7,247 nt of DNA from an uncultured Lachnospiraceae bacterium (GTDB lineage Bacteria > Bacillota > Clostridia > Lachnospirales > Lachnospiraceae). The notes beneath the pieces were generated by a model. That model had not been told where the DNA came from. It worked only from the letters and a program-made list of their open reading frames with translations, and did not search any database. The stretch is from positions 1 through 7,247 of the forward strand of contig CADCOL010000272.1 in assembly GCA_902803015.1 (NCBI GenBank), written 5' to 3'. Shown piece after piece: positions 1 through 6,506 of the stretch. Made by a program: the position numbers and the translations under genes. Positions within the stretch are counted from its first letter, which is position 1. Every line of letters begins with the position of its first letter.

Positions 1-701
1 ACGTATTCGCGATAGGTCATTTTAAACGGGCAGCGGAAAGAAGTGTCCATGGACGGAATCCAGTATGCTCCCTGATGTGTGAAAATCAGCGGTTCATAGC
101 AGTGGAAGTTGTAAATGATTTTATCATCATAAGGAGCCGGAAGATCCTTTAAAGCTTCGATGCTGTTGTTATAATAGCCGCCCAAAAGAATTCTGATATC
201 CGGTGCGATGGTGCGGATTCTGCGGATGCATTCCGTGGAAATCCGGTTCCAGGTATCGGAGTATTCTTTCTTGGTTACTTCGTTGAGAATCTCAAAAGTC
301 AGCATGTCCGCATTGTTTCCGAAACGTCTTGCGAGGGTTTCCCAAATTAAGTAGAAGTGGTTCTGATATTTTTCGTTCTCGAAGAAACCGGCCTCGTTGT
401 GCCCGGGATCGAAAGAATAGCCCGGCGTACGGTGAAGATCCAGAACCATGTTCAGACCGTACTTGCGGCACATGTCAATTGCAAATTCGATGTATGCAAA
501 ACCGTCTTCCTTGAAAGACATATCCTTGTTTTCGAACAATTCATAGTCGATGGGCACGCGTACATGATCGTATCCGCGATTCTTTACTTCTTCAAAATCT
601 TTCTCGACAATAAAGGTGTCATAGCGCTCTTTGGTATGGTCACACTGTGAAAGCCATCCGCCGAAATTGATTCCCTTTTCGTAACCCTCAAATTTTTTCA
701 T
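1..701 (-). CDS. GH5 family beta-glucanase (cellulase-like), partial, cytoplasmic
   Basis: Glycoside hydrolase family 5 (TIM-barrel retaining endo-beta-glucanase type). 233 codons are visible from the ATG at 701-699; the gene runs off the left edge. I see GINFGGWLSQ near the N terminus (11-20), HVRVP (46-50), VLDLH (86-90), the strand-4 motif FEILNE with E141 as expected acid/base, and NFHCYEP (198-204) containing the conserved His/Tyr region. The nucleophile Glu of strand 7 lies beyond the edge and cannot be checked. The protein starts straight into the barrel, with no signal peptide or lipobox, so it should act in the cytoplasm, probably on imported oligosaccharides. A GGAGGA ribosome binding site lies 9 bases upstream (711-717). 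It lies downstream of the GH16 gene on the same strand, separated by a hairpin with a T tail. Family is confident; exact substrate (beta-1,4, mixed-linkage or other glucan) is not. Confidence 0.9.
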   Translation of the reverse strand, partial: MKKFEGYEKGINFGGWLSQCDHTKERYDTFIVEKDFEEVKNRGYDHVRVPIDYELFENKDMSFKEDGFAYIEFAIDMCRKYGLNMVLDLHRTPGYSFDPGHNEAGFFENEKYQNHFYLIWETLARRFGNNADMLTFEILNEVTKKEYSDTWNRISTECIRRIRTIAPDIRILLGGYYNNSIEALKDLPAPYDDKIIYNFHCYEPLIFTHQGAYWIPSMDTSFRCPFKMTYREY

Positions 702-710
702 GGGATAATA

Positions 711-717
711 TCCTCCG
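711..717 (-). promoter_or_regulatory. Ribosome binding site of the GH5 gene
   Basis: The minus strand reads CGGAGGA, nine bases before the ATG at 701. It fixes the start of an enzyme that lacks a leader peptide. It begins only about 13 bases after the T run of the preceding hairpin, so there is no room for a promoter between hairpin and start. Confidence 0.75.
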
Positions 718-729
718 TATTTTTCTTGT

Positions 730-774
730 AAAAAACCTGCTGCATCATTTTCCTGATTATGGTGCAGCAGGTTT
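730..774 (-). terminator. Intrinsic terminator or leader attenuator between GH16 and GH5
   Basis: On the minus strand a perfect 12-bp inverted repeat (AAACCTGCTGCA at 774-763 and TGCAGCAGGTTT at 744-733) encloses an 18-base loop, and the 3' arm runs into six T residues (735-730). This is a Rho-independent terminator shape. It lies about 70 bases after the GH16 stop codon, so it can end that transcript. It also lies between a candidate extended -10 promoter (787-795) and the GH5 start (701), so any transcript from that promoter must pass it. On the plus strand the stem has no following T run, so the minus orientation is the meaningful one. Confidence 0.75.
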
Positions 775-786
775 ACGTGCATTAAC

Positions 787-795
787 ATTATACCA
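787..795 (-). promoter_or_regulatory. Candidate extended -10 promoter for the GH5 gene
   Basis: The minus strand reads TGGTATAAT, a perfect TATAAT (792-787) with the TGn extension. The best -35 match at 17-bp spacing is weak (TCGCAA, 815-810), which is tolerated in extended -10 promoters. Transcription would start near 780, giving a leader of roughly 78 bases that opens almost at once with the terminator-like hairpin. The region is AT-rich, so a chance match is possible. Confidence 0.5.
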
Positions 796-845
796 TACAA
801 TATACCGCTTTGCGATTACTGTACTTTATTTTGCGAAAGTCAGGC

Positions 846-2210
846 TTACCGGATTTCCTCCACTCTTACATTCTGGATGTAAATGGTTGCGGTGGATCCG
901 CGCTTGCCCATGTTGAACTCGAGACGGCCGTTGTTGTCATCTTTTGCAGTCATTTCGAAATCATAGGTAAAGGTCTGTTTCTCGGTGGTTGCGGTTAACT
1001 TGGTATCCTGCAGGTAACGAATCCATCCTGCGGTAGGAGCGGATACGCAGACAACCAGATCACGTTCTTCTTCTGCCCAGCAGTCAAAGGTTACGCGGTA
1101 TTTATGTCCCTTAATCATCGGAAGATCGGGCTGTACCAGCTGTACGGAGTATTCCTCGGTTCCTTCCTTCTCGGAGTAGATAATCATGGTATTGTCTTTG
1201 ATCTCTGCGCTGCCTTCGCCGCCATTGAAGAGTAAGAATGTCCAATCCTTATCGTCGTCAAGGTCTTCCGCTACGGAGAAGTCGCCGTTGTTGATGTAGT
1301 TACCGGTTGCATCTGCCTGTCTGTACTGTTTCTCAGGCTTGGTAACGTTGGTGTCGTATTCGGATTTCTGATAAACACGTACGTAGTCGATTTCGAATTC
1401 CGCATTGTCAAAGTTGGTGGTGTCGTCCGGGTTGCCGGGCCAGGTTCCGCCGACTGCAAGGTTCAACTGTACGAAGAAGTTCTGGTTGAAAGGTGCGGGA
1501 TAAGGCTTCTCATCTTCGCCTTCTACTGCGGTAAACCAGTCATTTACGGTTAAGTAAAGGTTTCCGTCGATATACCATCTCATTTCGCCCGGTTCCCATT
1601 CTACGGAATACTCGTGGAAGGAATCTGCGAAGGAGCCGGAATCAAGAACTACGGTTCCCTGCTGCTCTGCATGAGGTGCGCCGTAATGAACGGTTCCGTA
1701 AGCTTTCGTTACATCGCTGCCCAAAACTTCCATGATGTCGATTTCACCGCATTTCGGCCACTGTCCGTAGTAACTTTCATCGGTCGGCATCATCCAGATT
1801 GCGGGCCATAAGCCCTGTCCTTCGGGAACTTTTGCACTGACTACGACTTTACCGTACATAAAGTCTTTCTTGTTCTGGGATTTGATTTTACCGGAAGTAT
1901 AGTAATCGTTTCCGTTAGCGTCCTGTGTCTTGATTGCTTTTAATACCATCTTGCCGTCACGGGTGAATACGTTCTCGGTGGAAGTGGTATACTCCTGCAA
2001 CTCTTCGTTGGTCCAGCCGGGTTCGTGAGGATCGTAACTCCAGATGGATTCATCCATTGCTTTGCCGTCAAATTCGTCAGCCCATAAAAGGTTGTAGCCT
2101 TCGATTTCCGGCGTCTTGGTCTTGGATCCGGAACAGCCCGTGAAAGAAACAACGGACAGGCACATTGCGGATGCAAGGATTACGGAAAGAATCTGTTTGC
2201 TCTTTTTCAT
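846..2210 (-). CDS. GH16 endo-beta-1,3(4)-glucanase (laminarinase/lichenase type) lipoprotein with C-terminal CBM
   Basis: 454-residue secreted, membrane-anchored glucanase. The N terminus is a lipoprotein signal (KK, hydrophobic stretch, lipobox SFTGC with Cys26), so it should be lipid-anchored on the outer face of the membrane. The GH16 domain spans about 38-283: LLWADEFDG at the first strand, GLWPAIWMMP (133-142), and the catalytic motif EIDIME at 156-161, where E156 is the nucleophile, D158 the assisting acid and E161 the acid/base. This E-x-D-x-x-E spacing is that of laminarinases, one residue longer than in classical Bacillus lichenases. A domain of about 150 residues follows (304-454, NYINNGDFS... 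to the end), resembling CBM4/9-type beta-sandwich modules, which often bind beta-glucans. A GGGAGG site lies 7 bases before the ATG. It is divergent from an AraC-type regulator and upstream of the GH5 gene. Beta-1,3 versus mixed-linkage specificity cannot be settled from the sequence. Confidence 0.93.
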   Translation of the reverse strand: MKKSKQILSVILASAMCLSVVSFTGCSGSKTKTPEIEGYNLLWADEFDGKAMDESIWSYDPHEPGWTNEELQEYTTSTENVFTRDGKMVLKAIKTQDANGNDYYTSGKIKSQNKKDFMYGKVVVSAKVPEGQGLWPAIWMMPTDESYYGQWPKCGEIDIMEVLGSDVTKAYGTVHYGAPHAEQQGTVVLDSGSFADSFHEYSVEWEPGEMRWYIDGNLYLTVNDWFTAVEGEDEKPYPAPFNQNFFVQLNLAVGGTWPGNPDDTTNFDNAEFEIDYVRVYQKSEYDTNVTKPEKQYRQADATGNYINNGDFSVAEDLDDDKDWTFLLFNGGEGSAEIKDNTMIIYSEKEGTEEYSVQLVQPDLPMIKGHKYRVTFDCWAEEERDLVVCVSAPTAGWIRYLQDTKLTATTEKQTFTYDFEMTAKDDNNGRLEFNMGKRGSTATIYIQNVRVEEIR

Positions 2211-2217
2211 GTTGTAA

Positions 2218-2266
2218 CCTCCCTGTTTGCATACATGTTTGTTGTGATCTCCGTCAGACGCGGAGG
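2218..2266 (-). promoter_or_regulatory. GH16 mRNA leader with two competing short pairings around the ribosome binding site
   Basis: On the minus strand a CCTCC (2266-2262) can pair with the GGAGG of the ribosome binding site (2222-2218). The overlapping CTCCG (2265-2261) can instead pair with CGGAG (2253-2249) in a local hairpin. The two pairings exclude each other, so the leader could switch access to the ribosome binding site. Each has only five base pairs, so this is weak evidence. The ribosome binding site itself (GGGAGG, 2223-2218) is clear. Confidence 0.3.
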
Positions 2267-2278
2267 AATGTTCTTTCG

Positions 2279-2308
2279 TTTATATGTTTAGAATATCGAA
2301 AGCGTGAA
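2279..2308 (-). promoter_or_regulatory. Candidate sigma-A promoter for the GH16 gene
   Basis: The minus strand shows TTCACG (2308-2303) and TATAAA (2284-2279) with an 18-base spacer. These match the -35 consensus at 4 of 6 and the -10 at 5 of 6. Transcription would begin near 2272, leaving about 60 bases of leader. The imperfect -35 fits a promoter that needs an activator, such as the divergent AraC-type protein. The assignment is tentative in this AT-rich region. Confidence 0.4.
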
Positions 2309-2320
2309 AAAAGAGATATA

Positions 2321-2350
2321 AAAATAATGATATTTATGATAAAATAATGA
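2321..2350. promoter_or_regulatory. Candidate AraC-family operator: 10-bp direct repeat, 20-bp period
   Basis: AAAATAATGA occurs exactly at 2321-2330 and again at 2341-2350. With flanks, 14 of 18 aligned positions agree (2316-2333 against 2336-2353). A direct repeat spaced two helical turns apart is how AraC-family proteins, with two helix-turn-helix units per monomer, bind as dimers. It lies 12 bases beyond the candidate -35 of the GH16 promoter and within the short upstream region of the regulator gene, so it could serve both activation and autoregulation. AT-richness lowers the weight of the match. Confidence 0.45.
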
Positions 2351-2376
2351 CATAGAAAGAAGCGCGGGAGGAGCAT

Positions 2377-3156
2377 ATGAAAAATGCAGATATAAACACG
2401 AAAAACAGCGGGTTATCGGGGAATGGCGCAAGCATCGATAAGGAGCTTGTTTACCGCGAATATGTCATGCGTGAGGAATTCGATTATCACGCACCGTTTC
2501 ATCCGGAACGCGAATTCTATGAGGCGGTAAAGAGCGGGGACTTTAAACAGGTGGAGAAGACCTTAAAGGAAGACTTTTGCGCCAAAAAAGGTCTGGGCCG
2601 GTTGTCCGAAAACAAACTGCAGAGTTTCCGGTATCATTTTGTAATCACGGCGGCAATGCTTTCCAGATATTGCATTGAGGGCGGGATGGAGCACGAACGT
2701 GCCTACACGCTTTCCGACTTATATATCAACAGCGTGGACCGGTGTACGACGTTAAAACAGATTTCGGATCTGCACCGGACAATGGTGCGCGATTACACCA
2801 AAAGAATGAGCAGGATTCGGACGCAGAAGGTGTATTCGAAGCATGTCATGCGCTCGCTTCAGTATATATACGATCATCTGCATGAGAGAATCTATCTCTC
2901 CGATCTTGCGGATGCGGTCGGAATAAACGAAAACTACCTTTCAAGGATGTTTAAAAAAGAGGTGGGCATGCCGGTCAGCGAGTATATTTCAAGAAAGAAA
3001 ATCGAAACGGCGAAGAACATGCTGGAATTCTCCGAGTATACCCCGGTTGAAATAGCCAGTATTCTGGCGTTTCCGAGCCAGAGTTACTTCGTCAAAGTCT
3101 TTCGTACTTACGAGGGCGTCACACCGGGGAAATTCCGCCCGGGCATTGATGCGTAA
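2377..3156 (+). CDS. AraC/XylS-family transcriptional regulator
   Basis: 259 residues. The C-terminal 105 residues form a standard AraC double helix-turn-helix: first unit near 173-195 (LSDLADAVGINENYLSRMFKKE), then the linking helix VSEYISRKKIETAK (200-213), and the second unit near 223-245. The family signature ends at VTPGKFR (248-254). The N-terminal 150 residues do not look like an AraC arabinose-binding cupin. They appear mainly helical and contain a Y-x-E-F-x-x-P-x-x-x-E-x-x-F-Y-E-A-V-K-x-G-D-like stretch (36-55) and EGGMEHERAYTLSDLYI (101-117), a layout I associate with Firmicutes AraC proteins of unknown ligand. GGGAGG lies 5 bases before the ATG. It is divergent from the GH16 gene, so control of the beta-glucanase genes is the likely role. 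The inducer is unknown, though a beta-glucan oligosaccharide is plausible. Confidence 0.9.
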   Translation: MKNADINTKNSGLSGNGASIDKELVYREYVMREEFDYHAPFHPEREFYEAVKSGDFKQVEKTLKEDFCAKKGLGRLSENKLQSFRYHFVITAAMLSRYCIEGGMEHERAYTLSDLYINSVDRCTTLKQISDLHRTMVRDYTKRMSRIRTQKVYSKHVMRSLQYIYDHLHERIYLSDLADAVGINENYLSRMFKKEVGMPVSEYISRKKIETAKNMLEFSEYTPVEIASILAFPSQSYFVKVFRTYEGVTPGKFRPGIDA

Positions 3157-3180
3157 AAGCTTTGACAAGGCGGCGCGCAC

Positions 3181-3209
3181 TTGACGTTCAGACGCCGAAA
3201 CACTACAAT
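3181..3209 (+). promoter_or_regulatory. Sigma-A-type promoter of the feoB gene set
   Basis: TTGACG (3181-3186) and TACAAT (3204-3209) are separated by exactly 17 bases, each matching consensus at 5 of 6. Transcription would start near 3216, giving a leader of about 34 bases to the ATG at 3250. The TTG of the -35 box is also the first possible start codon of the feoB frame, so that codon cannot be in this transcript. A perfect TTGACA at 3162-3167 has no matching -10 at usual spacing. No Fur-like or DtxR-like inverted repeat was recognised here. Confidence 0.65.
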
Positions 3210-3230
3210 ACTGAAGGATGCAGTTATATT

Positions 3231-3235
3231 AAGGA
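3231..3235 (+). promoter_or_regulatory. Probable weak ribosome binding site of feoB
   Basis: AAGGA lies 14 bases before the ATG at 3250, longer than the usual 5-10. A second purine-rich GGA at 3246-3248 is too close. Initiation at 3250 is therefore supported mainly by family alignment (the G1 loop begins at residue 9) and by the promoter position rather than by a strong site. An in-frame TTG at 3238 is only two bases from AAGGA and is less likely. Confidence 0.4.
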
Positions 3236-3249
3236 ATTTGGATTTGGAA

Positions 3250-5403
3250 ATGGATATTGCTATCGCTCTTGCGGGGAATCCGAACTGCGGTAAAACGACA
3301 CTTTTCAATGCCCTTACGGGTTCGAATCAGTATGTCGGAAACTGGCCGGGTGTAACCGTTGAGAAAAAAGAAGGAAAAATGAAAGGCCGGGAAGGCGTGA
3401 TTATCACGGATCTTCCGGGTATTTATTCGCTTTCGCCCTATACGCCCGAAGAGGTTGTGGCGAGAAATTATCTGGTAAACGAACGTCCCGGCGCGATTCT
3501 GGATGTTGTGGACGGTACCAATATCGAAAGAAATCTTTATCTTACCACGCAGTTAATCGAACTCGGAATCCCGGTTGTCATTGCCATTAACATGATGGAT
3601 GTTGTCAGAAAAGCCGGTGACCGAATCGACATTGAGAAACTTTCGAAGCAGATGCGTTGTCCGGTTATTGAAATTTCCGCGCTGAAAAACGAAGGAATTC
3701 TGGAAGCGACCGAGGCGGCCATTGAAGTGGCAAAGGAAGGCAAGAAGGTTGTTCCCAGACACATCTTTTCCGGTGCGGTGGAGCATGCGCTTGCACACAT
3801 CGAAGAAGCGGTGGTTCATGATTTGCCGGATGAACAGCAGCGCTGGTATGCGATTAAAATTTTCGAACGTGACGAACGTGTATTAAAACTTCTGGATATT
3901 CCGGAGAAAACGCTTTCCCATATCGAACTGGATATTAAGGCGGCGGAAGAGGAACTCGACGATGATGCGGAAAGCATTATCGCGAATGAACGATATAATT
4001 ATATTACAACTGTAGTACAAAAGTGCTATGAGAGGAAGAATAAAGACGGCATGAGTCCGTCGGATAAAATAGACCGTGTCGTAACGCACAGAATCTTCGG
4101 CTTACCGTTATTCGCACTGATTATGGGCTGTGTATATTTTCTTTCCATGGCGCCGTTTGCGCCCGGAACACTGCTTACCAACTGGGCGAACGAAGGCCTT
4201 TTCGGAGACGGCTGGACGATGTTCGGACATTTTATCCCCGGCCTTCCGGTGTTAATCGGGAATCTTCTGGACCGGGCAAATTGTGCGCTGTGGCTCAGGG
4301 GCCTCATTGTGGACGGTATTATCGCAGGTGTCGGAGCGGTGCTCGGATTCCTGCCGCAGCTTCTGGTATTGTTTTTCCTGCTGGCCTTTTTGGAGGCGTG
4401 CGGATATATGTCCAGAATTGCATTTATTCTGGACAAACTCTTCCGAAAATTCGGACTTTCGGGAAAGTCCTTTATTCCGATTCTGGTCGGAACCGGTTGC
4501 GGCGTGCCCGGTGTTATGGCATCCCGAACCATTGAGAATGAAGCAGACCGACGCATGACGGTTATGACGACAACCTTTATTCCCTGCGGAGCAAAGGTTC
4601 CGTTTATCGCAATGGTGGCAACGGCGCTGTTCGGCGGTTCCCCGCTTATTGCTGTCAGCGCATATTTTATGGGTCTTGCTGCAATCATTCTTTCCGGCCT
4701 CATGCTTAAGAAAACAAAAATGTTTGCGTCGGAGCCGTCGCCCTTTGTCATGGAACTTCCGCCGTATCATATGCCGCTTTTGTCGAATGTGCTCCGCTCC
4801 ATGTGGGAGAGAGGCTGGTCCTTCGTAAAGAAGGCGGGAACGATTATTCTTCTTTCGACGGTCATGGTCTGGTTTCTTTCCAATTTCGGATTCGTGAACG
4901 GGACTTTCCGCATGCTTGCCGAAGAAGAAATCGGGGCATCGATTATGGCAATTATCGGCGGTGCCGTGGCATGGATTTTCGCACCGCTCGGATGGGGCGA
5001 CTGGAAAGCTGCGGTTGCATCGATTACGGGCCTTTTGGGAAAAGAGAATATCGTCGGAACAATGGGCGTTCTTTACGGTGGCGGCGATGCATCGAAGTAT
5101 GAAGCGATTGCGGCGGCTTACACTCCGTTAATCGGCTATTCCTTCCTTGCATTCAATCTTCTTTGTGCCCCCTGTTTCGGCGCCATCGGAGCAATTCGCA
5201 GAGAAATGAATTCCGCAAAGTGGACATGGTTTGCAATCGGATGGCAGACCGGTTTTGCTTATGTGGTTGCAATGATGATTTATCAGTTCGGAAGTATTTT
5301 TACGGGCAATGCCAATCCGGTCGGAATTGTGATTTCTTCCCTGTTCCTTCTCGGAATGCTCTATATGCTGTTTGTTAAAAAAGTTAAGAAACCTGTTGCG
5401 TAA
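3250..5403 (+). CDS. feoB: Ferrous iron transport protein B (FeoB)
   Basis: 717 residues from this ATG, the usual FeoB length. It imports Fe2+ across the cytoplasmic membrane. The N-terminal G domain has G1 GNPNCGKT (9-16), G2 Thr36 in GVTVEKKEG, G3 DLPG (54-57), G4 NMMD (114-117) and G5 SAL (143-145), all intact. A helical GDI-like region follows to about 270. The membrane part begins after KIDRVVTHRIFGLPLF (273-288) and carries the two Gate repeats: GTGCGVPGVMASRT (414-427) with PCGAKVPF (445-452), then LGKENIVGT (596-604) and CAPCFGAIGA (639-648). Conserved Cys417, Cys446 and Cys642 fit the pore cysteines described in FeoB. No feoA lies on either side and no FeoA domain is fused. Transcription is likely from the promoter at 3181-3209, not by read-through from the AraC gene, though no terminator separates them. 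The CPBP gene starts 32 bases after the stop. Confidence 0.96.
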   Translation: MDIAIALAGNPNCGKTTLFNALTGSNQYVGNWPGVTVEKKEGKMKGREGVIITDLPGIYSLSPYTPEEVVARNYLVNERPGAILDVVDGTNIERNLYLTTQLIELGIPVVIAINMMDVVRKAGDRIDIEKLSKQMRCPVIEISALKNEGILEATEAAIEVAKEGKKVVPRHIFSGAVEHALAHIEEAVVHDLPDEQQRWYAIKIFERDERVLKLLDIPEKTLSHIELDIKAAEEELDDDAESIIANERYNYITTVVQKCYERKNKDGMSPSDKIDRVVTHRIFGLPLFALIMGCVYFLSMAPFAPGTLLTNWANEGLFGDGWTMFGHFIPGLPVLIGNLLDRANCALWLRGLIVDGIIAGVGAVLGFLPQLLVLFFLLAFLEACGYMSRIAFILDKLFRKFGLSGKSFIPILVGTGCGVPGVMASRTIENEADRRMTVMTTTFIPCGAKVPFIAMVATALFGGSPLIAVSAYFMGLAAIILSGLMLKKTKMFASEPSPFVMELPPYHMPLLSNVLRSMWERGWSFVKKAGTIILLSTVMVWFLSNFGFVNGTFRMLAEEEIGASIMAIIGGAVAWIFAPLGWGDWKAAVASITGLLGKENIVGTMGVLYGGGDASKYEAIAAAYTPLIGYSFLAFNLLCAPCFGAIGAIRREMNSAKWTWFAIGWQTGFAYVVAMMIYQFGSIFTGNANPVGIVISSLFLLGMLYMLFVKKVKKPVA

Positions 5404-5421
5404 AGATAGTTTGTGAAAAAG

Positions 5422-5427
5422 AAAGGA
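5422..5427 (+). promoter_or_regulatory. Ribosome binding site of the CPBP protease gene
   Basis: AAAGGA, eight bases before the ATG at 5436, supports that start over the in-frame internal ATG seven codons in. It sits in the 32-base gap after feoB, which holds no recognisable promoter or terminator, so the two genes are probably co-transcribed. Confidence 0.6.
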
Positions 5428-5435
5428 TTGTCGGA

Positions 5436-6500
5436 ATGGAAAAACAGGATAAAATGAAAAAATCGTACGGCTGGTATGCTTTTGCACTTGCGATTGTGGG
5501 GATTGCCGTAACGGCAATGCAGTATCTGAATTCCAGAATTATCGCACCGAATGTTTTTCATATTGATACGACGAACAGTTCATGGTTTTCTTTTGCGAAC
5601 ATCATCCTTACGTTGTATATCATCGCATTCCCGATTCTGATTCTTACAACGAGAAAAATGGAAACCGAGAAACCGGAAAAACACACGTTAAGCCTTGGCC
5701 GTTTTCTTTTGTGCATCCCGCTGATGGCAGGTTTGATCGGAGTAGGGGCAATCGTCGGAATCGCATTGAATACCGCGCTGACATATCCGTTCGGTGTTCC
5801 GATTGATTCAAACAATCAGATTTCGATTATCATGATGAATTCCAACCCGGCGTGGAGAATCATTACGGCCGGAATTCTGGCACCGATTGTGGAAGAGCTG
5901 ATGTTCCGTAAATTTTTAATCGACCGGACCTATCGTTACGGCGAATGGGTGGCACTTTTGACATCCGGTTTAATGTTTGGTCTCTACCACGGTAATTTCG
6001 CCCAGTTTTTCTTCACGGGAATGATCGGCGCATTCTTTGCATTCATTTATATTCGTACCGGACAAATCTGGTATACCATTGTGCTGCATTCGATTCTGAA
6101 TCTGTCCACCAGCGTAATTACAATGAGCCTGATGAAACCGTATCTTTCGGTCGATCTGGCAAAGGTGAACGAGTATTCCAATATCAGCACGCAAATCCTG
6201 GAAAACGGAAGTGATCCGGCATTGGAGCAGAGGATGATGGATCTTGCCATGGAAATCTTCCCGAAACTGATTCCTTTCATGCTCTGGCTCGGATTCCTCG
6301 GACTTTTGGCTTTGGCCGGAATCATTCTCTGGATTATCTTATTGTCGTTTAAGAAATTCAATTTAAAGAAGACGTCCATGTATGTGGAGAACGGAACACG
6401 TTATGCCTGGGGAAATGCAGGAATGATACTTTTCTTTTCCTACTGCATGATGGATTTTATCCTCAACTACATAACAATCGTTTTAAATGCCAGGAGCTAG
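5436..6500 (+). CDS. CPBP/ABI-family intramembrane glutamic protease (CAAX prenyl protease 2-like)
   Basis: 354-residue multi-pass membrane protein of the CPBP (Abi, Rce1-like) family. All three family motifs are present: EELMFR, i.e. E-E-x-x-x-R (E153, E154, R158), F-x-x-x-H at FGLYH (181-185), and H-x-x-x-N at HSILN (218-222), so the active site looks complete. Hydrophobic segments lie near 12-30, 51-70, 90-112, 141-160, 172-206, 210-230, 279-305 and 327-350. The protein is longer than the common 220-300 residues because of a C-terminal part (about 240-354) with a charged loop and two more membrane segments. Prokaryotic members act in bacteriocin maturation or self-immunity, or are uncharacterised; the substrate here is unknown. 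It lies between feoB and a lipoprotein gene with tight spacing, so a role linked to the membrane or to the downstream lipoprotein is possible but is inference. No bacteriocin-like small gene was seen nearby. Confidence 0.9.
   Translation: MEKQDKMKKSYGWYAFALAIVGIAVTAMQYLNSRIIAPNVFHIDTTNSSWFSFANIILTLYIIAFPILILTTRKMETEKPEKHTLSLGRFLLCIPLMAGLIGVGAIVGIALNTALTYPFGVPIDSNNQISIIMMNSNPAWRIITAGILAPIVEELMFRKFLIDRTYRYGEWVALLTSGLMFGLYHGNFAQFFFTGMIGAFFAFIYIRTGQIWYTIVLHSILNLSTSVITMSLMKPYLSVDLAKVNEYSNISTQILENGSDPALEQRMMDLAMEIFPKLIPFMLWLGFLGLLALAGIILWIILLSFKKFNLKKTSMYVENGTRYAWGNAGMILFFSYCMMDFILNYITIVLNARS
6492..6496 (+). promoter_or_regulatory. Ribosome binding site of the lipoprotein gene, inside the CPBP gene
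   Basis: AGGAG overlaps the last codons of the CPBP gene and sits 10 bases before the ATG at 6507. For the alternative ATG at 6513 it would be 16 bases away, so 6507 is preferred. Placement inside the preceding gene suggests translational coupling. Confidence 0.6.
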
Positions 6501-6506
6501 AAAAGC

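Noticed and set aside
357..650. Plus-strand frame of 97 codons across the GH5 gene
   Set aside because: Antisense shadow of a well-supported GH5 coding region; no recognisable product.
730..774. LicT/BglG-type antiterminator target overlapping the GH5 leader terminator
   Set aside because: Considered because some Bacillus beta-glucanase genes use it, but the characteristic RNA target sequence is not present and no BglG-type protein gene is in the window.
3162..3167. Perfect TTGACA -35 hexamer
   Set aside because: No -10-like hexamer at 16-18 bases downstream; the TTGACG/TACAAT pair at 3181-3209 is better.
3171..3197. CGGCG/CGCCG inverted repeat around the feoB -35 as a repressor site or terminator
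   Set aside because: Only five base pairs with a 17-base loop and no T run; does not resemble a Fur or DtxR box, so not called.
3218..3232. Tiny leader peptide frame (ATG CAG TTA TAT TAA) ahead of feoB
   Set aside because: Four codons, almost at the predicted transcript start, no ribosome binding site and no associated attenuator hairpin.
4026..4751. Long open frame (241 codons) on the minus strand inside feoB
   Set aside because: It lies fully antisense to an intact, highly conserved feoB, its translation is Ser/Arg/Pro-rich with no family features, and no good ribosome binding site was noticed.
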